This document shows, one piece after another, positions 57,432 through 64,000 of a stretch of 64,000 nt of DNA. Source of the stretch: Marinobacter sp. LQ44. GTDB lineage: Bacteria > Pseudomonadota > Gammaproteobacteria > Pseudomonadales > Oleiphilaceae. The stretch spans positions 2,728,001-2,792,000 of the forward strand of contig NZ_CP014754.1 of the NCBI RefSeq assembly GCF_001447155.2. The letters run 5' to 3'. Numbering within the stretch: position 1 is the first letter of the stretch; every line of letters starts with the position of its first letter. The notes beneath the pieces were generated by a model. It did not search any database. It saw nothing but the letters and a program-made list of their open reading frames with translations, and was not told where the DNA came from. Position numbers and translations under genes: made by a program.

Positions 57432-58754
57432 CTAGCGGCGCGTGCCCCAAGTGTCCTGGGTGATGGCGCTGTACCAGCCCGACGCGTAATCGGCTTCCAG
57501 TTTGCGGAAGGTGGCATTGGCATCGCTGGGGCTGACACCGCCGGAGGACTCGTGAATCAGGCCTTCCTGAATCCGGTACACCGCAGCCACGGAAATGCCG
57601 TATTCCGGGTTGATCAGGCTGTAACAGGTGTTGGCCCAGGACGGCTCCAGCGGCCGCTGCCCTTCCAGGGCGGCAATAATGGCCGCCGCGGCCACCTTGC
57701 CCTGGGCGTTGGCGGCAAAGCCGGACTTCGGCATCGGCGCGGCAATGGTGGCGTCGCCCACCACGTAGATGTCTTTTACCTGGGTGGACTCGAAAGTAAC
57801 CGGGTCCACCGGCACCCAGCCGGACTCATTGGTTACGCCCGCCCGGTCAGCAATAAAGCCGGCCTTCTGGGGCGGCACCACGTTCAGCACCGAGGCCTTG
57901 TGGATGGTGCCGAATTCGGTTTCCACTTCCCGCTTGCCGGCATCAACGCGAGTTACCTTGCCGTCGCCAGACAGCCCGACCCACTCAATTCGGTCGCCGT
58001 GCACGTCTTTCCAGCCCTGCATGAACAGGCCCTGCTTGGAGAAGTTGTCCTTGGCGTCCAGGATCAGCACCTTTGAGCGCGGTTTGTGCTGGCTCAGGTA
58101 ATGGGCCACCAGGCTGGCCCGTTCATAGGGCCCGGGCGGGCACCGGAACGGATTGGCGGGCGCCGTCAAAACGAACACCCCGCCGTCGTCCATGGCTTCG
58201 ATCTGGCGGCGCAGGAGTCGGGTCTGGTCGCCGGCCTTCCAGGCATGGGGCGCCTGTTCTGCCGCGGCCTGGTCATAACCTTCGATGGCGTTCCAGCGAA
58301 TATCAATGCCCGGAGACAACAGCAGTTTCTCATAACGGATGCTGCTGCCATCGCCAAGGCTGACCGTGCGGGACACCGGGTCAACGTCCTGGGCCGTGGT
58401 GTGAACGACCCGGACACCCAGCTCACGCAGCTCGTTGTAGTTGTGGCTGATGCTGTCCATGGTGCGCATGCCCGCCAGTACCAGGTTCGAGAACGGGCAG
58501 GTGTAGAACACCTTGTTGGGTTCAATCAGAGTGACGTCCAGATCCGGTGCGTTGCGCTTCAGGTACTTGGCGGCGGTGGCGCCACCAAAGCCGCCGCCCA
58601 CCACCACAACCCGTGCCGACAGGTCTTTACGGCTTGGCCCGCCAAGGCTGCTGCAGGCGCCCAGCAGAGGCAGGGCAGAGGCCGCGCCCATCAACTTGAG
58701 CAGATCACGACGGGACGAGTTCAGGCCCTGATTCTTGATGTTTGATTTGGTCAT
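57432..58754 (-). CDS. fccB: Flavocytochrome c sulfide dehydrogenase, flavoprotein subunit (FccB/SoxF-like)
   Basis: The 440-aa protein has a Tat motif SSRRDLLK (R15-R16) and an FAD-binding VVVGGGFGGATAA (about 50-62). Two cysteines lie where flavocytochrome c has its redox-active disulfide: C205 in NPFRCPPGPYER and C377 in NTCYSLINPEYG. The enzyme oxidises sulfide in the periplasm and passes electrons to a cytochrome c subunit. The cytochrome gene lies 28 bp upstream on the same strand. Confidence 0.9.
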   Translation of the reverse strand: MTKSNIKNQGLNSSRRDLLKLMGAASALPLLGACSSLGGPSRKDLSARVVVVGGGFGGATAAKYLKRNAPDLDVTLIEPNKVFYTCPFSNLVLAGMRTMDSISHNYNELRELGVRVVHTTAQDVDPVSRTVSLGDGSSIRYEKLLLSPGIDIRWNAIEGYDQAAAEQAPHAWKAGDQTRLLRRQIEAMDDGGVFVLTAPANPFRCPPGPYERASLVAHYLSQHKPRSKVLILDAKDNFSKQGLFMQGWKDVHGDRIEWVGLSGDGKVTRVDAGKREVETEFGTIHKASVLNVVPPQKAGFIADRAGVTNESGWVPVDPVTFESTQVKDIYVVGDATIAAPMPKSGFAANAQGKVAAAAIIAALEGQRPLEPSWANTCYSLINPEYGISVAAVYRIQEGLIHESSGGVSPSDANATFRKLEADYASGWYSAITQDTWGTRR

Positions 58755-58782
58755 GGTCTCGATTCTTCTGTCGTGGTGATAA

Positions 58783-59106
58783 TCAGCGCTGCTGGGCGGA
58801 GCCGATGCGCGAGAAATACTGGGCCAGGGCTTTCAGCTCGTCATCGGAATAGCCCTTGGCAATCCGCGGCATGACGGTGGCCCGGGTGGAGTCACTGTGC
58901 TTGAACTCCATCAACTGGTTTTCAAGCGCTGTGGCGGGCCGGTTGGCGATTGCCGGGATAACACCGGCCAGCTTGCCATCGGTGCCATGGCAGTTGGCGC
59001 AGGACGCGGCGAGCAGCGCGGTTTGCGCGGCATTTGCCTGGTCGTCAGCCAGCGCCGGCAAGGCCGGCAGCAGCAAGGCAAAGGTCAGAGCGAATCTTGT
59101 TTTCAT
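58783..59106 (-). CDS. fccA: Small cytochrome c, likely FccA-type partner of FccB
   Basis: The 107-aa preprotein has a signal peptide ending PALADD and one haem site CANCH (36-40), with a Met in VMPRIAKGYSDDEL that could be the sixth ligand. It resembles the single-haem subunit of flavocytochrome c sulfide dehydrogenase. It heads the sulfur operon. The 224-bp region upstream is shared with a divergent two-component system. Confidence 0.82.
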   Translation of the reverse strand: MKTRFALTFALLLPALPALADDQANAAQTALLAASCANCHGTDGKLAGVIPAIANRPATALENQLMEFKHSDSTRATVMPRIAKGYSDDELKALAQYFSRIGSAQQR

Positions 59107-59272
59107 GGAGTGGTCTGCCCGGATTAACTGGATGATAGAACAGCTAATTTACTGGGCCAGACCTTGGGTAGGCCAATAATATGGGGGTATATGATATTCG
59201 CTTTGGTTATTAGAATTCCTGGTTATTTCGGGTTCCTGGGAATAAGTCTCAACGTTGGCAGTCGCGTGATTG

Positions 59273-59291
59273 GTAAATGATAATCAACTGC
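59273..59291 (+). promoter_or_regulatory. Fur-box-like site upstream of the two-component system
   Basis: The 19-bp sequence GTAAATGATAATCAACTGC matches the classic Fur consensus GATAATGATAATCATTATC at 13 positions, including the whole ATGATAATCA core. It lies 40-58 bp before the response regulator start. The match is by eye. Confidence 0.5.
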
Positions 59292-59330
59292 ATATGATAA
59301 GGTGAGTTGATAAGCTAAGGTTGCCTGGTA

Positions 59331-60035
59331 ATGTCCTCTGGTACCCAGTCCCGCCCAAGAATCCTGATTGTTGAAGACGACCAGACCCTGAGCGATCAGC
59401 TATCAGGGCTGCTGACCAGCAAGGGGTATCAGGTTCAACAGTGCTTTGAGGGCGACCAGGCCCTGCTTGACGCGCTCAGCCTGCGGCTGGACCTGATCCT
59501 GCTGGATGTGTTGTTGCCCAGGATGAACGGGTTTGATGTCCTGGAGCGCCTGCGAAAGACCCGCCAGACGCCGGTCATGATGTTGACCGCCTGTGGCGCC
59601 GAGGAGGAGCGTATCCTGGGTTACCAACAGGGTGCGGACGATTATCTGCCCAAGCCGTTCAGCTTTACCGAATTGCTGCTCAGGATCGAAGCACTGCTCC
59701 GGCGCACCCTCAAGGCAGGCGACCAGCGTGCCGACCCCACGGAACTGGTGGTTGGTAATCTGACGCTCAATCGCGCAAGTCTGTCGGTGGTTTGCAACGG
59801 CGAGGTAATTTGCCTGACGCCCATCCAGTTTCGACTGCTTTGGATGCTGGTCCTGCACCAGTCGGAGACTCTCAGCAAACCCTACCTGTACCAGGTGGTG
59901 CTGGAAAAGGAGTTCAGCCGTTATGACCGGAGTCTGGATATGCATTTGAGCCGGGTGCGCCGCAAGCTGGTTGAGGCCGGCATGGCGGCTGACCGCCTGC
60001 AGACTGTCCATGGCCGGGGGTACTGTTTTCTGTGA
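59331..60035 (+). CDS. OmpR-family response regulator
   Basis: The 234-aa regulator has a receiver domain with VEDD, phospho-acceptor D59 in LILLDVLLPRMNG, and the conserved Lys in YLPKPFSF. A winged-helix DNA-binding domain follows, ending VHGRGYCFL. It overlaps the downstream histidine kinase by 4 bp. The next genes are a TonB-dependent receptor and a binding protein, so a role in iron uptake control, like the PfeRS and PirRS systems of Pseudomonas, is plausible. Confidence 0.93.
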   Translation: MSSGTQSRPRILIVEDDQTLSDQLSGLLTSKGYQVQQCFEGDQALLDALSLRLDLILLDVLLPRMNGFDVLERLRKTRQTPVMMLTACGAEEERILGYQQGADDYLPKPFSFTELLLRIEALLRRTLKAGDQRADPTELVVGNLTLNRASLSVVCNGEVICLTPIQFRLLWMLVLHQSETLSKPYLYQVVLEKEFSRYDRSLDMHLSRVRRKLVEAGMAADRLQTVHGRGYCFL

Positions 60036-61366
60036 GCCGCAAACTCTGGTGGCGCCTTTGCGGCACCCTGGCCCTGGGTACGCTGGTGCTGGTCTGGGTG
60101 ATCTCCTTTCTGGGGGACACCACCGAACAGCAGATGAGCTTTATCGCCAAGCACCATCAGGACACTCTGAAGCAATGGGGGCGAACGGCCGAGCGACTAT
60201 ACCTATCCGGCGATGAACAGGCGCTGGCAGACTGGCTGGAAAACCTTCAGGTGCAGGAGGATACCTGGGCGGCGGTGGTGCAGCCGCTGGCTGGAAGTGA
60301 GTTGTCCGGGCAGTTTATGGAAGGCTTTCGTCTTGGCCGGAACGTAGAGTGGAAAATCCATCTCTACTTCGCGGACAACCCGATCATGGACATGACCTTT
60401 GCCGATGGCCACACCCATTTTCTGATTACCCTGCCGCAACGGATGCGCCCGGGCACCTACCTGCCGGAGATGAAGCTGTTCCTGAAAGTGGCCTTGCCGT
60501 TGGTGGTACTGTTGGTGCTGTCGCTGGTCATTTACCGGCATGTGATGAATCCCATCCGTCAATTGGAACTGGCTACCCGTCAGTTCAGTGAAGGTAACCT
60601 GGGAACCCGGGTGCGTGCCCTGCTGGGTAATCGCAATGATGAACTCACCGCTCTGGCGGATACCTTTGACCGCATGGCGGAGCGTATTGGCGATCTGATC
60701 CTGTCCCAGCGCCGTCTGATTGCTGACCTCTCTCACGAGTTGCGAACCCCGCTGACCCGGATCGATATGGCCGTCAGTTGCGTTGAGGAAGGCATTGATA
60801 CTCACCATTTCCTGCCGCGTATCCGGCGGGAGTGTGATCTGATGCGGGCGTTGGTGGAAGATACCCTGACGCTGGCCTGGCTCGAGAACGAACAGCCGGA
60901 CCTGGGCAACGAATACCTGAACCTGACCGACCTTGTGGACACCATCGTTGAGGATGCCCGTTACGAGAACCCCAGCCGCAGGATTGTGGCCGAATTGCCC
61001 GATCAGGCCATGCTGGCGGGGAGCAGTCACCGGGCCATAGCCCAGGCGGTTGAGAATGTCGTGCGTAATGCCTGTCACTACACCCCGGCGGAGGGCTGTA
61101 TCCGGATCGTGCTGGAGCCCCAGGACAACGGATACCGGCTGTCGGTCAGCGACCAGGGGCCGGGCGTGCCGGCCGAGCAGCTTGATCTGATCTTCAAGCC
61201 ATTCTTTCGGGCCTCCCGCACCGGTCAGTCCGGGCCAGGCGGGCATGGACTGGGGCTATCCCTGGCTCGTCGTCAGGTTGAGGCCATTGGTGGCTGGATT
61301 CAGGCCCGGAATCGGCCCGGCCGGGGACTTCAAATGGATCTGTGGTTTCCTGCGTCACGTTTGTAA
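60032..61366 (+). CDS. Sensor histidine kinase
   Basis: The 444-aa kinase has two transmembrane helices (about 10-28 and 148-168) around a roughly 120-residue periplasmic sensor. Then come a HAMP domain, the H-box H235 in ADLSHELRTPLTRID, the N-box NVVRNACHYTP, and ATP-binding segments SDQGPGVP and GGHGLGLSLARRQ. The start is GTG at 60032, overlapping the regulator's stop. It should phosphorylate the adjacent response regulator. The ligand is unknown but may be an iron or siderophore signal. Confidence 0.93.
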   Translation: MSRKLWWRLCGTLALGTLVLVWVISFLGDTTEQQMSFIAKHHQDTLKQWGRTAERLYLSGDEQALADWLENLQVQEDTWAAVVQPLAGSELSGQFMEGFRLGRNVEWKIHLYFADNPIMDMTFADGHTHFLITLPQRMRPGTYLPEMKLFLKVALPLVVLLVLSLVIYRHVMNPIRQLELATRQFSEGNLGTRVRALLGNRNDELTALADTFDRMAERIGDLILSQRRLIADLSHELRTPLTRIDMAVSCVEEGIDTHHFLPRIRRECDLMRALVEDTLTLAWLENEQPDLGNEYLNLTDLVDTIVEDARYENPSRRIVAELPDQAMLAGSSHRAIAQAVENVVRNACHYTPAEGCIRIVLEPQDNGYRLSVSDQGPGVPAEQLDLIFKPFFRASRTGQSGPGGHGLGLSLARRQVEAIGGWIQARNRPGRGLQMDLWFPASRL

Positions 61367-61415
61367 CAAATGTAAAAGTCGTTCACTTCCTCGATTTTCT
61401 AATCGAGAATGCGCC

Positions 61416-61434
61416 CCAAATAGGAATCATTTTC
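61416..61434 (+). promoter_or_regulatory. Possible Fur-box-like half site upstream of TonB receptor
   Basis: The right half AATCATTTTC matches the Fur consensus at 9 of 10 positions, while the left half is poor. It lies 21-39 bp before the receptor start. Confidence 0.3.
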
Positions 61435-61454
61435 AGTATTGGAGCGCAGTACCC

Positions 61455-63428
61455 ATGGCAAATCTAGGAACTGAATCCCGAGTGGGTGGTTTTCGTCGCA
61501 ACGCCTTATGGCTTGCCCTGGCCGCATCCCCCCTGGCCCATGCAGACCCGGTGTCCCTTGAGCCGATACAGGTGACCGCTGAACGGGAAGCTGCCAGCGA
61601 TATCGTCATTGACCGGCAGAACCTGGATCGTTACCAGGCGGATGATCTGAACGACGTGTTTGCCGGCCGCCCGGATGTCAATGTGGGGGGTTCGAACAGC
61701 ATTGCCCAGAAAGTCTATGTGCGGGGCTTTGAAGATCCCCTGCTGAACGTGTCAGTGGATGGCGCCACCCAGGCCGGGGCGCTGTTTCATCACTCCGGCC
61801 GTCTGTCGGTGGAACCTGAGCTGCTCAAACAGGTTGAGGTCAACGCCGGGGCCGGTCGGGCCACGGATGGCGCCGGTGCCCTGGGTGGTTCAATCCGTTT
61901 CGTGACCCGGGATCCGGAAGACCTGTTGCGACCGGGAGAAAACGCTGGTGCCCTGGTCAAGCTGGGTTCTTTCTCCAACACCGACGGCTACAAGGCAAGC
62001 GGCACAGCCTTTGGCCGGCTGAGCGATAACTGGAGCACCCTGGTGTCTGTCAGCCAGAGTGATCACGAGCCCTTCAAGGATGGGAACGGTGAGCGTGTTG
62101 CCGGCAGCGATGCCCGTCAACAGCTTGGCTTTGCCAAACTGGTGGGCCAGTTGCCGGCCGATCAGACCCTGAAACTCAGTCACGAAGTCCGCACCGACAA
62201 GGGAGAACGGCCCCAGCGCCCACAGTGGATCGTCAGTGGTTTCAATCGCCTGTACGACCTTGATGGCCGCCGGGATACCACCACTCTGAATTACGGATTC
62301 GCACCCTCCGGCAATGCCCTGGTGGATCTGGAAGCAACCGTTTACCACACCGAGTCCGACATCGAGCAGAACGTTGAGGACCGCTGGGGTCGCTACTTCG
62401 GGTTCAGCAAGAACACCGGCGGCGACCTCCGCAATACCAGCCGTTTCGGCGAGCACAGCCTCACCTACGGCGTGGACTACCGGGAAGACAAGGTCAACGC
62501 CGGCTACGAGGACGACAAGAAAGCCGAACAGCAGACCGGTGAAGTGCTGGGTATCTACCTCCAGGGTGATGTATGGCTCACCAGCCGTCTGCTGTTCAGT
62601 GCCGGTGCCCGCTATGATGACTACCGGCTCAAGGACAACAATGACCAGCGCTTCAGTGAGGACGAGGTCAGTCCGAACGCCAACCTGGCCTGGGAGGTGG
62701 TCGACGGTTTGACGCTGAAGGCCGGCTATGCCGAGGCATTTCGTGGGCCCACCACCCAGGACTCCTTCAAACTGGAAGGCTCGGAAAACGATCCCGACCT
62801 GAAGGGGGAAAAGGCCCGCAATACCGAAGTCGGTTTCGACTACCGCTATGACCGCTTCCGCCTGTCTGCGGAGGTGTACCGTTCCGAGATCAAGGATGCG
62901 ATTGCCGACCCGCTGCTGCCTTTCCGGGAGTCCATCTACAAGAACATCGGTGACCTGGAGTCCGATGGTTACCTGATTTCAACCGGTTACCAGTGGCAGG
63001 CGCTGTCCGCCGGGCTCAGTTTCCACAGCAACGATGCCGAAGTGGATGGCCAGCCGTTGACCGTTTACGAGCATAACCTGCTTGGCAACACCATGGGCGA
63101 CACCTGGATTGCTGATCTGGCCTACCGCTGGGACCGCAACCTGGAGTTCGGCTGGCAGGGCCGGTTCGTCAGGGGTATTGATGGCCTGGAAACCTCTGTG
63201 GGTACCATCGACAAGCCCGGCTACGGCGTACACGACGTGTTTGTCCATTGGCTGCCCACCGGCAGTGAAAACCTGAGACTGACCCTCACGGTCAAGAACG
63301 TCGGTGACAAGCAGTACCTGGATCATGCCAGTAACGCCGATTACCAGCATATCGAGGACTACGAAGGCATTGTCGGTATGCCCGAACCCGGTCGTGACAT
63401 TCGCCTTGGCCTGGCCATGCGGTTCTGA
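61455..63428 (+). CDS. TonB-dependent outer-membrane receptor
   Basis: The 657-aa protein has a signal peptide ending AHADPV, a TonB-box-like SLEPIQVTAE, a plug domain with KVYVRGFEDPLLNVSVDG and GALGGSIRFVTRDPE, then a beta-barrel ending in an aromatic residue (LAMRF). It imports a ligand across the outer membrane with TonB energy. The neighbouring two-component system and iron-type binding protein point to a siderophore or haem ligand, but the ligand is not fixed. The frame extends upstream to 61245 inside the kinase gene; the ATG at 61455 is the proper start. Confidence 0.9.
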   Translation: MANLGTESRVGGFRRNALWLALAASPLAHADPVSLEPIQVTAEREAASDIVIDRQNLDRYQADDLNDVFAGRPDVNVGGSNSIAQKVYVRGFEDPLLNVSVDGATQAGALFHHSGRLSVEPELLKQVEVNAGAGRATDGAGALGGSIRFVTRDPEDLLRPGENAGALVKLGSFSNTDGYKASGTAFGRLSDNWSTLVSVSQSDHEPFKDGNGERVAGSDARQQLGFAKLVGQLPADQTLKLSHEVRTDKGERPQRPQWIVSGFNRLYDLDGRRDTTTLNYGFAPSGNALVDLEATVYHTESDIEQNVEDRWGRYFGFSKNTGGDLRNTSRFGEHSLTYGVDYREDKVNAGYEDDKKAEQQTGEVLGIYLQGDVWLTSRLLFSAGARYDDYRLKDNNDQRFSEDEVSPNANLAWEVVDGLTLKAGYAEAFRGPTTQDSFKLEGSENDPDLKGEKARNTEVGFDYRYDRFRLSAEVYRSEIKDAIADPLLPFRESIYKNIGDLESDGYLISTGYQWQALSAGLSFHSNDAEVDGQPLTVYEHNLLGNTMGDTWIADLAYRWDRNLEFGWQGRFVRGIDGLETSVGTIDKPGYGVHDVFVHWLPTGSENLRLTLTVKNVGDKQYLDHASNADYQHIEDYEGIVGMPEPGRDIRLGLAMRF

Positions 63429-63436
63429 GGTCGCTG

Positions 63437-64000
63437 ATGGCATTGTCACCGTTTGTCGCCGCCCTGCTGGGCGGCGTTCTTCTGATCCAGGCTGGCGTGG
63501 TCCAGGCGGCGAGAACCGTCACGGACCTGGCCGACCGGCAGGTGTCCATCCCCGAGTCCGTGAACCGGGTGATACTGGGTGAGAGCCGCTATATACCGGC
63601 GCTGGCGATTCTGGACGGCGATGCAACGATTGATCGCCTGGCCGGCATATTGCCGGATTTCGAACAGACCGACCCCGGTGGTTATGCCCAGTATCTGGAA
63701 CGCTTTCCCGCATTGGCGGAGGTGCCCAAGGTGGGGCATGCATCTGCCGACAGTTTCAGTCTGGAATCGGTGCTGGCCATCGGGGCCGACCTGGCCATCT
63801 TCAGCCTGGAGGGCCATGGTCCCGGCGCCCACAACAGGGCGTTGATTGAGCGCCTTGAGCGGGCTGGCGTGGCGGTCGTGTTTGTCGATTTCCGACAGCA
63901 GCCCCTGGTCAATACACCCCGAAGTATGGCCCTGCTGGGAGATGTGCTTGGCCGAGAGCAGGAGGCGCAGAGGTTCAACCGTTTCTACCGGGAGGAGCTT
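63437..64000 (+). CDS. Iron-type ABC transporter periplasmic binding protein (cut by window edge)
   Basis: The frame runs from the ATG at 63437 to the window end without a stop, giving 188 residues. It has a signal peptide ending VVQAARTV, then TVTDLADRQVSIPESVNRV, typical of class III (FecB/FepB-like, PF01497) binding proteins, followed by LAIGADLAIFSLEG and MALLGDVLGRE. It would bind the ferric ligand brought in by the adjacent TonB-dependent receptor and hand it to an ABC permease presumably encoded downstream. Confidence 0.88.
   Translation, partial: MALSPFVAALLGGVLLIQAGVVQAARTVTDLADRQVSIPESVNRVILGESRYIPALAILDGDATIDRLAGILPDFEQTDPGGYAQYLERFPALAEVPKVGHASADSFSLESVLAIGADLAIFSLEGHGPGAHNRALIERLERAGVAVVFVDFRQQPLVNTPRSMALLGDVLGREQEAQRFNRFYREEL

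Noticed and set aside
61390..61407. Perfect 7-bp hairpin between the kinase and the TonB receptor
   Set aside because: CTCGATT/AATCGAG is short, has no T-run and could occur by chance.

Overview
The window reads as the chromosome of a marine gammaproteobacterium, most likely Marinobacter or a close relative. I infer this from Pseudomonas-like gene orders (radC-coaBC-dut-algC-argB, speD-osmC-crp/vfr, cytochrome c4-dsbA), a Mg-type HemB, a SutA homologue, PanP, a high-GC coding style in which antisense ORFs are abundant, and several AidB-like, GMC and aldehyde dehydrogenase genes. No rRNA, tRNA, CRISPR array, prophage or intact insertion sequence was seen. The first gene (tesB) and the last (an iron-type periplasmic binding protein) are cut by the window edges.

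Layout. 1-8.4 kb: end of tesB, then three c-di-GMP genes of different classes (7TM-GGDEF-EAL phosphodiesterase, membrane GGDEF cyclase, HD-GYP phosphodiesterase) interleaved with a MioC-like flavodoxin, a Pit phosphate transporter and a small unknown gene. 8.4-13.2 kb: panP, an unknown 115-aa gene, an AidB-like acyl-CoA dehydrogenase and its TetR regulator. 13.4-18.9 kb: sutA-like gene, hemB, ppk, a DUF945 protein and coaD. 19.1-23.9 kb: a probable alcohol/aldehyde oxidation cluster (GMC oxidoreductase, Tat-exported lipoprotein subunit, aldehyde dehydrogenase) with a divergent TetR regulator and a perfect 16-bp palindrome between them. 24-38 kb: housekeeping genes (engB, cytochrome c4, dsbA, an EEP-family protein, rpmG-rpmB, radC, coaBC, dut, a long membrane-anchored algC, argB, argE, argA). 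37.9-48 kb: a lipoprotein aminopeptidase, a giant PilZ-DUF1631-GGDEF-EAL protein with dead catalytic sites, prkB, pirin, speD, an OsmC-type protein, crp/vfr and an epoxide-hydrolase-like protein. 48-55.5 kb: alpha/beta hydrolases, two GSTs, two META-domain lipoproteins separated by a MITE-like element, a decayed solute-binding protein gene and an M14-like peptidase. 55.5-59.1 kb: a sulfur-oxidation module (cytochrome c, FccB-type flavoprotein, YeeE/YedE transporter, SoxYZ fusion). 59.3-64 kb: a two-component system, a TonB-dependent receptor and a periplasmic binding protein, with Fur-box-like sites.

Most unusual non-coding structure. Three intergenic stem-loops (near 10.7, 19.0 and 21.5 kb) have long, nearly perfect terminal stems of unrelated sequence. 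Each encloses two small hairpins with related hexaloops (NTCCNT type), and the stems of those hairpins differ by compensatory changes. A separate 270-bp element at 50.5-50.8 kb has perfect 35-bp terminal inverted repeats and two large internal hairpins and looks like a non-autonomous transposable element.
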